Source of the DNA: Minisyncoccota bacterium | GTDB taxonomy: Bacteria > Patescibacteriota > Minisyncoccia > UBA6257 > 1-14-0-10-40-38 | Assembly (NCBI GenBank): GCA_009694925.1 | Contig: SIBX01000009.1 | Span: forward strand, 1 to 20,961 | Direction of reading: 5' to 3' | DNA length: 20,961 nt | Shown here: positions 1 to 7,676 of the stretch, in pieces | Layout: each line of letters begins with the position of its first letter | Position numbering within the stretch: position 1 is the stretch's first letter | The notes under the pieces: model-generated | Told to the model about the DNA's origin: nothing | What the model saw: only the letters and a program-made list of their open reading frames with translations | Database searches by the model: none | Made by a program: the position numbers and the translations under genes

Positions 1-398
1 TATTTAAAGGAATAGGGGAGACGCCATTTTATTTAGATACTTATGAAAGCTTCAGTCACATTAAAGATTCTTTAGCGTTTAAGGGCATAATGGCTATGAA
101 TATCTACGACGGTTCAGATGGCGGAATTATAATTAATCCAACCATCAATACGATCGCCTCGGTTTTTAAAAATACATATTTAGTAGATTTAAAATTCGGA
201 TCTCATTTTATATTAGCCAGTGAGCAAGAGATAAATTTTGAGAATATTAAAAATATCTCATCTGAATACTTGAGATCTGCCAACTTCCTAACAGAAAACA
301 TTAAAAAAGTTGATTTTGATAAAAACAAGCTTGTTTTTACAGACGATTCTTCTCCTTTAGAAAAGCTAAATTACGAGGCAATTTTTAAATCTCTTTAG
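1..398 (+). CDS. Spermidine-synthase-like methyltransferase-fold protein, C-terminal part
   Basis: The frame is open from base 3 and runs to a TAA at 396-398, so the gene starts before the window; about 131 residues are seen. The end of the protein reads LVFTDDSSPLEKL, which matches the closing (V/L)TDDxxPxE motif of the polyamine aminopropyltransferase (spermidine synthase) fold. The segment before it (GIMAMNIYDG, later a HFILAS strand) fits the last beta strands of that Rossmann domain. In many bacteria this domain is fused to a membrane MFS-like part; whether that is so here cannot be seen. The N-terminal SAM-binding motifs are outside the window, so substrate is unknown. It converges with rsmA, and the two coding regions overlap by 14 bases. 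An internal ATG at 90 is not the real start because the frame continues upstream without a stop and with protein-like sequence. Confidence 0.68.
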   Translation, partial: FKGIGETPFYLDTYESFSHIKDSLAFKGIMAMNIYDGSDGGIIINPTINTIASVFKNTYLVDLKFGSHFILASEQEINFENIKNISSEYLRSANFLTENIKKVDFDKNKLVFTDDSSPLEKLNYEAIFKSL

Positions 399-1146
399 AG
401 ATTTTTGTCATCTGCTCAATACTTAAATCTTGTCCTCTTTTGTCTGGCTTTATGTCTAAACTTTCCAAGATAATTTTTATTTTATCTTGGTTTTCAAAGT
501 GTTCGCGTAAATTATTAAAAATAGTTTTTCTTGGTTGTTTAAAAAGCGCCTTAGCCGTTTCATAATATTTTTTAAGTTCATCGGCGGTTAATTGATTTTC
601 ATTTAAATTAATTTCAATTATGGCAGAATCAACTTCTGGTTTTGGAGAAAAATCCTCCGGCTTTAATCTGAAAATTATTTTAGGCGTTCCCCAAACTTGG
701 ATAGATGCTGCCAGTAAATTCATATCCGGCGGGATTGCTGTAATTCTTTCGGCGACTTCTTTTTGGATCATTAAAATTATCTTTTTAGGTCTATTTTCTA
801 GTTCGCTAATCGTTCTAAAAAGGAATCCAGAAATATAATAAGGAATATTTCCGCACAATTTCCAATCCTTAAGCTCGGTATTTATTTTTGGGATTTCCTC
901 CAATGCGTCGGCCGCAACTACATTTATCCCTTCATTTTTGAGTTTTTCTGCTAACATCAAATCTTTCTCTATTCCTAAAAATTCCGCATTGTTATTTTTA
1001 ATTTCTTGCATTAATGGATGGGTGAGCGCGCCCTCTCCGGGACCGATTTCAACTATTTTCTCACCGGTTTTTATCCCCAATTTTTCAATTATTTTTTTTA
1101 CCGCGTTCTGATTTTTTAGAAAATGTTGTCCGAATTTTTGTCTCAT
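385..1146 (-). CDS. rsmA: 16S rRNA (adenine1518-N6/adenine1519-N6)-dimethyltransferase RsmA/KsgA
   Basis: A 253-residue protein that dimethylates two adjacent adenines in the loop of helix 45 of 16S rRNA during late 30S assembly, using SAM. Visible motifs are the family N-terminus (KFGQHFLKN, residues 4-12), the SAM-binding VEIGPGEGALT at about 32-42, the acidic end of strand 2 (GIEKD, about 58-62), VVAADALE near 77-84 and the target-base motif NIPYYISG at 100-107. Length is slightly under the usual 260-280 residues, with a compact C-terminal domain. The ATG at 1146 is followed directly by the conserved N-terminus, so the start is well supported. The gene lies 31 bases downstream of the helicase gene on the same strand, so they may be co-transcribed. 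It ends in a 14-base convergent overlap with the preceding gene. No sign of damage. Confidence 0.95.
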   Translation of the reverse strand: MRQKFGQHFLKNQNAVKKIIEKLGIKTGEKIVEIGPGEGALTHPLMQEIKNNNAEFLGIEKDLMLAEKLKNEGINVVAADALEEIPKINTELKDWKLCGNIPYYISGFLFRTISELENRPKKIILMIQKEVAERITAIPPDMNLLAASIQVWGTPKIIFRLKPEDFSPKPEVDSAIIEINLNENQLTADELKKYYETAKALFKQPRKTIFNNLREHFENQDKIKIILESLDIKPDKRGQDLSIEQMTKISKEI

Positions 1147-1177
1147 TTATTTATGTAAAGTATTTAGATTGCAAATA

Positions 1178-2989
1178 TTAATCATATTCTATATAGCGTT
1201 CGTCTTCATCTGGTAATTCTCCGCTATTATCATCTTCAAATCTACCAGAGACACCCCCAAAGTTATATACCTGCACCAATTCTTGAGGTATTTCATATAT
1301 AAATCTTGATGGCACGGAACTATAGGTAATATAAAGCTCTTCTTTAGCCCTAGTCATCGAAACATACATTAATCTCCTTTCTTCTTCCATATCATCGGCC
1401 ACAGCATATGATCTTTCATGGGGAAGTATTCCTTCAGTTACTCCGCACAAAAATACCATGCCAAACTCCAATCCCTTTGAAAGATGTATTGTCATTAAAT
1501 TTACTCTGACATCTTTTTCAAATAAACCCTTTTTATTTTGCTCATCAGAAGACTGTAGTAATGAAACTTGCTCTAAAAATTCTGGAAGACTAGAAAATCC
1601 TCCAGCATAAGAAATAAGTTCGTTTATGTTTTCAATTCTTTCTCTAAAGTTTCCAAACTCAGATTTTAAAACAGCAAAATAGTCGCTTGTTCCAAGAAAT
1701 GTATTAATTAAATCCAATATGCCCGTTCCTGAAGTGCCTGCGCCAGTCATGTTGGAAATCACTTTTTCAGCTACTGCCTTATAAAAAGTTTTTTTAATTC
1801 TCTCAACCGAAACGCTATCAAACGGATTAGAGGCCAATCTAAGTCCAGAGATAATATCCTTAATTTCTTTTCTTTCATAGAATTTTAATCCGCCAAAGAT
1901 TTTATACGCAATATCAAAGCGAATTAAGGCCTGCTCAATTGCTCTGGATTGGGCATTGGTTCTATATAGTATGGCAATAGATTTATTGGCATCGCTTCGT
2001 TTAAGAGTGTCCTTTATTGTTTTGGCAATAAACTCAGCTTCTTGTTCTTGGCTCTTTGCAGACACGATTCTAATTGGCTCGCCCTCTTTCTTGCTGGTCC
2101 ATAATTCTTTTGGTTTTTGGTTTTTATTATATTTAATAACACCAGATGCTCCGCGGATAATATTTCCAGAAGATCTGTAATTTTCTTCCAACTTTATAAC
2201 TTTTGTCCCAGGATAATCTCTTTCAAAATTTAAAAAATTTCTATAATCTGCGCCCCGAAAAGAATAAATTGCCTGAGCATCATCGCCAACAACAGTTAGA
2301 TTATGATGTTTTTCGGCCAAAAGCTTAACCAAAGTATATTGCGCGCTATTAGTATCTTGATATTCGTCAACTAAAATATGCTTATATTTATCCTGATATT
2401 TTTTTAATACTTCAGGATTTTGCAAAAATATTTTTACTGGCTTCTCTATTAAGTCATCAAAATCAAAAGCATTATTCTTTTTTAGTTCTTCTTCGTATTC
2501 CTGAAATAGTTTTGCTGGAACGGTCTCCAAATTTCCCTCTGCTTTCAACATTTCGCTTTTTACAGCAGAAAAATCTCTCAATAATTCGCTAGGCTTATAT
2601 TTTTCTTTAGAAATATTATATTGCTTCATTATCTTTTTGATCAAAGATAATGAATCGTCGCCATCAAATATCGTGAAATTTTTATTCCGCCCTTCTTTAT
2701 CCGCTTCTTCTTTTAATATTCTTGCCCCAAACGAGTGGAAGGTTCCTAGAAATGGGGAATTGCCTTGATTCAAATTAACTCCAGAGGCCATTATCCTATC
2801 CTTTATCTCCTTTGCCGCCTTATTTGTGAAAGTAATAGCTAAAACAGAGCTTGGACTGGCTCCTTTTGAGATTATTTTAACCACCCTGCCGGTTAAGGTT
2901 TTGGTTTTTCCAGATCCTGCGCCGGCCACTATCAAAAGTGGACCACCTTCATAATTCACCGCTTCTTGTTGCTTAGGGTTTAGCTCCAT
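1178..2989 (-). CDS. Superfamily 1A DNA helicase, UvrD/PcrA type (short form)
   Basis: A 603-residue 3'-5' DNA helicase of the UvrD/PcrA/Rep group, acting in excision repair and removal of blocked replication or recombination intermediates. Motifs in order: Q motif LNPKQQEAV (3-11), Walker A AGAGSGKT (22-29), motif Ia TFTNKAAKE, motif II DEYQDTN (about 208-214), motif III VVGDDAQAIYSFRGA, motif IV LEENYRS, motif V MTIHLSKGLEF (MTIHAAKGLEF in most relatives) and motif VI RRLMYVSMTRAKE. It is about 100 residues shorter than typical PcrA (around 720), mainly because the C-terminal tail is short and ends in an acidic stretch (EDDNSGELPDEDERY). The ATG at 2989 stands just before the Q motif, so the start is sound. 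It is divergent from the LysM/M23 gene with only 26 bases between start codons. UvrD, PcrA and Rep cannot be told apart here. Confidence 0.93.
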   Translation of the reverse strand: MELNPKQQEAVNYEGGPLLIVAGAGSGKTKTLTGRVVKIISKGASPSSVLAITFTNKAAKEIKDRIMASGVNLNQGNSPFLGTFHSFGARILKEEADKEGRNKNFTIFDGDDSLSLIKKIMKQYNISKEKYKPSELLRDFSAVKSEMLKAEGNLETVPAKLFQEYEEELKKNNAFDFDDLIEKPVKIFLQNPEVLKKYQDKYKHILVDEYQDTNSAQYTLVKLLAEKHHNLTVVGDDAQAIYSFRGADYRNFLNFERDYPGTKVIKLEENYRSSGNIIRGASGVIKYNKNQKPKELWTSKKEGEPIRIVSAKSQEQEAEFIAKTIKDTLKRSDANKSIAILYRTNAQSRAIEQALIRFDIAYKIFGGLKFYERKEIKDIISGLRLASNPFDSVSVERIKKTFYKAVAEKVISNMTGAGTSGTGILDLINTFLGTSDYFAVLKSEFGNFRERIENINELISYAGGFSSLPEFLEQVSLLQSSDEQNKKGLFEKDVRVNLMTIHLSKGLEFGMVFLCGVTEGILPHERSYAVADDMEEERRLMYVSMTRAKEELYITYSSVPSRFIYEIPQELVQVYNFGGVSGRFEDDNSGELPDEDERYIEYD

Positions 2990-3015
2990 GATAGTATTTG
3001 TGTATAAGTAAGATA

Positions 3016-3876
3016 ATGCAAAAACTGAATAAGTTCAAATTAACAACCGCTTTATCGGTTTTTTTCCTTTTTTTGGGCATTGTAGGCAATTTAGCCTTTT
3101 TTGGTGACGTTTTCGGGGGCGATAACTATGTTAAGTCATCAGACTTTAAAAGGCCCTATAAGTTCTCCGGATTGGCAATTTTAAGCCAAGACGGAACAGC
3201 TTTTGGAAGTATGGACAATATTTCGGGTATCGACCCAGATACGTCTAATGATTCTGAGGCGCCAACTATGGAATTTTTCGGAACCTACCTAGACAATTTT
3301 AATTCCAAGATACTTTCAACTTATTCAGGTATAGGATTTAATATTTATAAAATTTCAAAAGGAGATAATCTCAAAAAAATAGCTACAAATTTTGGAATCT
3401 CCACAAAAGATCTTTTAGCTAGCAATCCAGAATTAAAAAATAGTATTTTAAGAGTCGGAGCAGAAATTACTATCCCATCTAAGACAGAAATTCTAGAACC
3501 AGAAGTAAAAAATCTAGCCATCATAAAAGGTTATTACGATTCTCCTCTTAAGGGTAATTTATCGGAAATAAATAAAAATCTTAATTATGTTGTTGTCTCT
3601 AGTTCCTGCGGTACTAACGTCATTGGAAGTGCAGATGGAGTTGTTACAAATATTTCTTCCGGTAATTATTTAAAAAAAGATTTGGGCAATTTTTTAGAGA
3701 TAGAGCACACCAACGGAACGAAAACGGTTTACGGTTATCTCAAGAATATAAAAGTTTCTCTCGGAGATTTTATTTCTAGGCGCACTAAGATAGGGGAAGT
3801 GGGAACTTCGGTTGGTAATTCGTCTTGTGCTTTGTATTTTGAGATTCAGGGAGCTAAAAATATCTATATAAAATAA
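3016..3876 (+). CDS. Membrane-anchored LysM protein with degenerate M23 (LytM) domain
   Basis: A 286-residue envelope protein. The N-terminus (about 7-33) is one hydrophobic segment after several lysines, a signal peptide or membrane anchor. A LysM peptidoglycan-binding domain covers about 110-155 (YKISKGDNLKKIATNFG, ending ITIPS). The C-terminal 100 residues have the strand pattern of an M23/LytM endopeptidase (SADGVVTN, NFLEIEHTNGT, VSLGD, GEVGTSVGNSS). The catalytic HxH is ALY in CALYFEIQG and the usual YxHL histidine is YGYL, so metal ligands are missing and hydrolysis is unlikely. An EnvC/NlpD-like role as an activator or scaffold is an inference. The ATG at 3016 is chosen over a TTG at 2998, which would add six non-signal-like residues and sits in the divergent promoter gap. 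A strong hairpin terminator overlaps the stop codon. Confidence 0.83.
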   Translation: MQKLNKFKLTTALSVFFLFLGIVGNLAFFGDVFGGDNYVKSSDFKRPYKFSGLAILSQDGTAFGSMDNISGIDPDTSNDSEAPTMEFFGTYLDNFNSKILSTYSGIGFNIYKISKGDNLKKIATNFGISTKDLLASNPELKNSILRVGAEITIPSKTEILEPEVKNLAIIKGYYDSPLKGNLSEINKNLNYVVVSSSCGTNVIGSADGVVTNISSGNYLKKDLGNFLEIEHTNGTKTVYGYLKNIKVSLGDFISRRTKIGEVGTSVGNSSCALYFEIQGAKNIYIK

Positions 3877-3897
3877 GGGCTTAGCCCTTTTTTATTT
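3875..3897 (+). terminator. Intrinsic terminator after LysM/M23 gene
   Basis: Stem AAGGGC, loop TTA, stem GCCCTT, followed by a T-rich run (TTTTATTT). The left arm overlaps the TAA stop codon at 3874-3876. It separates this gene from ruvA. Confidence 0.85.
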
Positions 3898-3910
3898 GTC
3901 TATTTTGGGC

Positions 3911-3916
3911 TATATT
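3911..3916 (+). promoter_or_regulatory. -10 box of ruvA, giving a probable leaderless mRNA
   Basis: TATATT ends 8 bases before the ruvA ATG at 3925, so transcription should begin at or within a base or two of the start codon. There is no Shine-Dalgarno sequence upstream of the ATG. No good -35 box is apparent. Confidence 0.5.
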
Positions 3917-3924
3917 AAATCTAT

Positions 3925-4500
3925 ATGATCCACTCTTTGCAGGGAAAAATATCAGAAAAAAGACAAAACTTTTTTACCATAAATGTCGGTGGAATTTTCT
4001 ATAAAATATATGCTTCAGAAAATACACTTAAAAATGTTTCCGTCAGCGATTCTCTGGCAAGAATTTTCACGCATTTAAATGTTAAAGAAGATGCTTTAGA
4101 TCTTTATGGATTTACTACTGAGAGCGAGCTTAACATTTTCGAAAAATTAATCAGCATTTCCGGTATTGGGCCAAAGTCCGCCATGTCGGTTCTAGGTTTG
4201 GGAAAAATTGATCAAATAGTAACTGCTATAAATGAAGGCAAGGCAGATCTTCTAACTCGCGCTTCCGGAGTTGGCAAAAAAACAGCAGAAAGAATTGTCT
4301 TGGAATTAAAAGGCAAACTAGATCTTCCTGCCTCATCGCAAACCCTAACTCTTATGGAGTCAGATTTAGAACTAGAAGAAACATTGGTCACCTTGGGATA
4401 TTCAAAAATGGAAGCCAAAACGATTGTCGGCAAAATAGATTCAAAAACAACCGGCTTTAAAGAGCGCTTAAAAGAAGCTTTAAGAAACAAGAGACCATAA
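3925..4500 (+). CDS. ruvA: Holliday junction branch migration protein RuvA
   Basis: A 191-residue protein that binds Holliday junctions as a tetramer and loads the RuvB motor. The N-terminal OB-fold begins MIHSLQGKI and carries the family pattern of GGIFYKIYAS. Two helix-hairpin-helix motifs follow, ISGIGPKSAMSVL (about 78-90) and ASGVGKKTAERIVLELKGK (about 113-131). The C-terminal domain III (ETLVTLGYSKMEAKTIV to the end) is the RuvB-binding module and is connected by a short acidic linker. Length is normal for the family. ruvB and ruvC are not adjacent. There is no Shine-Dalgarno and a -10 box lies close to the ATG. Directly downstream the composition changes sharply at the GC-rich gene D, whose promoter starts 8 bases after the ruvA stop. 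Confidence 0.95.
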   Translation: MIHSLQGKISEKRQNFFTINVGGIFYKIYASENTLKNVSVSDSLARIFTHLNVKEDALDLYGFTTESELNIFEKLISISGIGPKSAMSVLGLGKIDQIVTAINEGKADLLTRASGVGKKTAERIVLELKGKLDLPASSQTLTLMESDLELEETLVTLGYSKMEAKTIVGKIDSKTTGFKERLKEALRNKRP

Positions 4501-4507
4501 TCCATAT

Positions 4508-4537
4508 TTGCATTAATTTTAAAATAGGGCATATAAT
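4508..4537 (+). promoter_or_regulatory. Sigma70-like promoter of GC-rich gene D
   Basis: TTGCAT at 4508-4513 and a perfect TATAAT at 4532-4537, spacing 18. An ATG at 4536 lies inside the -10 box, so it cannot be the translation start of a transcript made from this promoter; the start must be downstream (4608 chosen). Confidence 0.65.
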
Positions 4538-4607
4538 GGACTCCAGCACACTTCCGCGACATGGGGCCGCGGATATGCATTCTGGGAAAGAAGGCGGAGA
4601 TCGGTTT

Positions 4608-4910
4608 ATGATTGGGGATTGGCGGTCTGAAGATGACGCATCTCACGAAGCCAAGTTGAAGCTTCGCAGGGGTTCGCCGGTAGAGATCGAGATCTCGATG
4701 GGTGCTGCGTATGCGAGACCCAACAAGAGTCGTGGTCACGTCGAGGCAGTCGTCGGGGTTCTTGATCTGAGTGGAGATGTTTCATCAAACTTCGTCGAGG
4801 GAGTGGATGAACGGCTGGACTGTCGGCAAAGTGTTGGGGAATGCATGCAACCCATGTGCCAAAGTTGTCTGGCGTTCGTTGCATGCAGGGGGGATCAAAA
4901 GACGGCCTAA
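4608..4910 (+). CDS. Gene D: small GC-rich orphan with Cys-rich C-terminus (CxxCxAF ending)
   Basis: No known family recognised with confidence. The chosen start gives 100 residues; the ATG at 4608 is preceded 8 bases upstream by AAGGCGGAG, and the next in-frame ATGs upstream (4575, 4536) lack a ribosome site or lie in the promoter. The N-terminal half is charged and includes a strand-like VEIEISMG followed by a basic stretch and a second strand region (VEAVVGVLDLSG). The C-terminus holds five cysteines (DCRQSVGECMQPMCQSC, then VACRG), and its CQSCLAFV resembles the ending of genes A, B and C (CxxC-x-x-F/Y). Base composition is unlike the flanking genes: bases 4681-4740 have 33 G/C of 60, against 14 of 60 at 5461-5520 in murE. 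Own promoter and own terminator make it a self-contained insertion between ruvA and murE. No transmembrane segment. Zinc binding is inferred only. Confidence 0.62.
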   Translation: MIGDWRSEDDASHEAKLKLRRGSPVEIEISMGAAYARPNKSRGHVEAVVGVLDLSGDVSSNFVEGVDERLDCRQSVGECMQPMCQSCLAFVACRGDQKTA

Positions 4911-4925
4911 AGGGTCGTCCAATTG

Positions 4926-4970
4926 CGCTCTCGTTCGACCGAAAGGTTGGGCGAGAGCGTATTCATTTTA
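4926..4970 (+). terminator. Strong hairpin terminator of gene D
   Basis: A 15-base-pair stem (CGCTCTCG paired with CGAGAGCG, then TTCGACC paired with GGTTGGG through three wobbles) closed by a GAAA tetraloop, arms 4926-4940 and 4945-4959, followed by a TATTCATTTTA tail. Much more GC-rich than the neighbouring host terminators. Confidence 0.82.
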
Positions 4971-4984
4971 AGACACTTTTAACT

Positions 4985-4990
4985 TATAGT
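4985..4990 (+). promoter_or_regulatory. -10 box of murE-like gene, probable leaderless mRNA
   Basis: TATAGT ends 8 bases before the ATG at 4999. No ribosome binding site is present. It lies just after the gene D terminator, so murE appears to be uncoupled from gene D transcription. Confidence 0.45.
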
Positions 4991-4998
4991 TATTGCAT

Positions 4999-6201
4999 AT
5001 GCTTTCTAAACTAAAAAAACTCTATCACTTTTCACTTTCATTTTTAGGAGCAGTAATCTACAATTTTCCATCCAAAGATTTATACGTTATAGGTATCACC
5101 GGCACTAAAGGCAAATCAACCACTGCAGAAATTTTATATTTCATTTTAAAATCAGCCGGCTTTAAAACGGCAATGCTTTCCTCTGCTAATTTGAAAGTTG
5201 GAGACATAGAAGAAATAAATCCAACCAGCAACACTATGCCAGGCAGATTTTTCATCCAAAAATTTCTCTATCAAGCAAAAAAATCTGGCTGCAAATTCGC
5301 CATTCTAGAAGTGACTTCTCAAGGAGTAGTCCAATACAGAGACAGATTTATAGATTTTGACTGCGGAATATTTTTAAACATTCATCCAGAGCACATCGAG
5401 TATCACGGCTCATTCGAAAATTATCTTAATGCAAAATTAAAATTTTTTGATAATGTTGCCACTAAATCTAGAAAAAAAGAAAAACTTTTTATCACTAATA
5501 TCAGAGACAAAGAATCTGAAAAATTTGCTTCAATAGCCAAAGGGTTCGGAAGAATAATAAAATTTAATTCATTAGAAATCAGAGAAAAACTTTTTAGTGG
5601 CAAAGAAGTCTTTAAAAATTGGTTTGATTCAGATTTTAATATAGAAAACGCTTCGGCTGCCACAAGTATCGCCTTAGAGCTTGGCGTCTCCAAAGAAAAA
5701 ATAATTTCTGCCATATCAGCCTTCGTGGGAGTCTCCGGAAGAATGGAATTTGTTACAAAAAACCCTTTCGAAGTAATAGTTGATTATGCCCATACACCAG
5801 ATTCTATGCAGGCCGTTTATTCTTCTTTAAAAAAAATGCGTCCCAATAGAAAGCTTATTTGCGTATTCGGTTCTGCGGGCGGTGGCAGAGATAAATGGAA
5901 AAGGCCAGAATTCGGCAAAATTGCCAGTGATTATTGCGATGAAATAATTTTAACCAACGAAGATCCATACGATGAAAACCCAGAAGAAATCTTAAATGAA
6001 ATATCAAAAGGAATTTATAATCATAAAAAATATCAAAAAATAATCGATCGCGGTGAAGCCATTAAAATAGCTATTTCTCTTGCCAAGTCGCAAGATGTTG
6101 TGGTTATCACGGGTAAGGGTTCGGAAAGATCAATTAGAGTAGCTAAGGGCAAAAAAATCTCCTGGAGCGACAAAGAAGCAGTGCAAAAATTGATCAGATA
6201 G
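4999..6201 (+). CDS. MurE-like UDP-MurNAc-tripeptide ligase (Mur ligase, short form)
   Basis: A 400-residue ATP-dependent Mur ligase that should add the third amino acid to UDP-MurNAc-L-Ala-D-Glu in the cytoplasm. The ATP loop GTKGKST is at 35-41, NIHPEHIEYHGS and the following YLNAK (with the lysine that is carbamylated in the family) at about 127-145, ENASAA near 216, DYAHTPDS near 262 and FGSAGGGRDKWKRP near 290-302. Typical MurE is about 480-500 residues and starts with a UDP-binding domain of about 90; here the ATPase domain begins almost at once, so that domain is lost, as seen in some CPR relatives. The specificity loop normally DNPR reads TNEDPYDENP, so meso-DAP use cannot be assumed. 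The ATG at 4999 is preferred over the TTG at 4993 because a -10 box sits immediately upstream. Confidence 0.85.
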   Translation: MLSKLKKLYHFSLSFLGAVIYNFPSKDLYVIGITGTKGKSTTAEILYFILKSAGFKTAMLSSANLKVGDIEEINPTSNTMPGRFFIQKFLYQAKKSGCKFAILEVTSQGVVQYRDRFIDFDCGIFLNIHPEHIEYHGSFENYLNAKLKFFDNVATKSRKKEKLFITNIRDKESEKFASIAKGFGRIIKFNSLEIREKLFSGKEVFKNWFDSDFNIENASAATSIALELGVSKEKIISAISAFVGVSGRMEFVTKNPFEVIVDYAHTPDSMQAVYSSLKKMRPNRKLICVFGSAGGGRDKWKRPEFGKIASDYCDEIILTNEDPYDENPEEILNEISKGIYNHKKYQKIIDRGEAIKIAISLAKSQDVVVITGKGSERSIRVAKGKKISWSDKEAVQKLIR

Positions 6202-6255
6202 AGAAAAGTAAGTATTTATAGTCTATAATAAATAGACATAAACAAAATTCTAAAA

Positions 6256-7605
6256 ATGAAACTAACTTTTCACGGCGGAGCAAAGTCAGTTACCGGAGCA
6301 AATTATTTGCTTGAATCCGAAGGATTTAGAATTTTAATAGATTGCGGTCTTCAGCAGGGAGGCAATTTTTCCGAGCGCCACAACTGGGAATCATTCGCAT
6401 ACGATCCAAAAACAATAAATGCTGTTTTAATAACTCATTCGCATATAGATCACATCGGCCGTTTGCCAAAACTATTTAAAGAAGGATTCAGAGGAAAGAT
6501 TTATTCCACTCCGCCAACTAGAGACTTAGCAGAAATTTTACTTGTTGATTCCGAGCATATTTTAGAAAAAGAAGCTCAAAAATTTAAACTTCCCGTTATT
6601 TACAGAGAGGAAGACGTTCATAACTTAATGCCTCATTGGGAAGGCGTCGCATATTATTATCCATTCGAAATAGGTCCATTTAGAGTAACTTTTTATAATG
6701 CAGGACATATTCTCGGGTCAAGTTTTGTAATTATTGAATGCGAGGGAGAAAAAATTATTTTTTCTGGCGATTTAGGAAATTCTCCAGCGCCAATAATTGG
6801 CAATAAAGATTTTTATGATAAAAATCCCACCTATTGCGTGATTGAATCAACTTACGGAGATAGGCTTCATGAATCAACTGGCATGAGAAAGGATATATTA
6901 GAAGACTTAATAGAAGACACAGTAAAAGAAGGTGGCACGCTTCTTATTCCGGCATTTGCAATGGAGCGCACACAAGAGCTTCTTTATGCGATAGACGAAC
7001 TTTTTGATAATTTAAGAGTTCCAAAAATACCAATATTTTTAGATAGTCCATTAGCCATAAAGTTAGTTGAAGTTTATAAAAAGTATAAAGATTATTTTAT
7101 TAAAGATAGCTCCCGCGTTATGGAATCTGTTGATCATTTTTTAAAATTTCCTAGCCTAAAAATGACTCCAACCACTCAAGATTCTAAAAAAATTAACGAA
7201 GTTCCTCCGCCAAAAATAATCATTGCCGGTTCGGGTATGAGCCATGGTGGGCGCATCTTGCATCATGAAGTTCGTTACTTACCAGATCCAAACAGCACTC
7301 TTTTTATAGTTGGTTATCAGGCCGAAGGATCTTTGGGTAGACAAATCTTAGACGGAGCTAAATTTATAAATCTTGTTGGAGAAAAAATTCCAGTCCGCGC
7401 CAAGGTTAAGGCCGTTGGTGCTTGGAGCGCTCACGCCGACCAAAAGCAATTAATGGAATGGTTAAGCCCCATGAGACATTCTTTAAAAAAAGTCTTCGTA
7501 GTTCAGGGAGAAGAATCCGCGAGTTTAGTTTTGAGAAGTAAAATTACAGACGATCTAGCTGTTTCTGCTTATGTTCCTCGTCAAGGAGAATCCATAAATT
7601 TATAA
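6256..7605 (+). CDS. Metallo-beta-lactamase/beta-CASP RNA-processing nuclease (Ysh1/CPSF73-like)
   Basis: A 449-residue nuclease of the family that includes CPSF73 and RNase J relatives, expected to be cytoplasmic and to act on RNA with two zinc ions. The metal motif HSHIDH is at 61-66; the N-terminus FHGGAKSVTGANYLLE is typical of COG1236 proteins. Further ligands include GHILGSSF and FSGDLGN, then ESTYGDRLH. The beta-CASP insertion is visible from about 230 (TLLIPAFAMERTQELL), and the closing block has IIAGSGMSHGGRILHH (about 325-340) and the terminal motif WSAHADQKQL. No KH domain as in some archaeal forms. Full length for the family. A TATAAT box is present about 28 bases before the ATG (in gtcTATAATaaat). 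In CPR such genes are sometimes the main RNA-turnover nuclease, but that role is inferred. Confidence 0.88.
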   Translation: MKLTFHGGAKSVTGANYLLESEGFRILIDCGLQQGGNFSERHNWESFAYDPKTINAVLITHSHIDHIGRLPKLFKEGFRGKIYSTPPTRDLAEILLVDSEHILEKEAQKFKLPVIYREEDVHNLMPHWEGVAYYYPFEIGPFRVTFYNAGHILGSSFVIIECEGEKIIFSGDLGNSPAPIIGNKDFYDKNPTYCVIESTYGDRLHESTGMRKDILEDLIEDTVKEGGTLLIPAFAMERTQELLYAIDELFDNLRVPKIPIFLDSPLAIKLVEVYKKYKDYFIKDSSRVMESVDHFLKFPSLKMTPTTQDSKKINEVPPPKIIIAGSGMSHGGRILHHEVRYLPDPNSTLFIVGYQAEGSLGRQILDGAKFINLVGEKIPVRAKVKAVGAWSAHADQKQLMEWLSPMRHSLKKVFVVQGEESASLVLRSKITDDLAVSAYVPRQGESINL

Positions 7606-7649
7606 AATTAAACACTTGCCTCCATGATTTAGCCATTAATTTAATGTGT

Positions 7650-7655
7650 TATAAT
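7650..7655 (+). promoter_or_regulatory. -10 box upstream of SLOG-family gene
   Basis: A perfect TATAAT 21 bases before the ATG at 7677. No clear -35 box, and no Shine-Dalgarno in the short AT-rich leader. Confidence 0.45.
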
Positions 7656-7676
7656 CATCTCAATTAAGCAAAAAAT

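Noticed and set aside
2998..3015. TTG start for the LysM/M23 protein
   Set aside because: Adds MCISKI in the tiny divergent gap; the ATG at 3016 leads straight into a normal signal segment.
4212..4739. 175-codon minus-strand frame spanning ruvA and gene D
   Set aside because: Crosses the composition boundary and overlaps a certain ruvA; no motif, no promoter or ribosome site.
4606..4884. Open frame on the minus strand through gene D
   Set aside because: Rich in P, H, R and S with no family motif; a shadow of the GC-rich plus-strand gene, whose promoter, ribosome site and terminator fit the plus direction.
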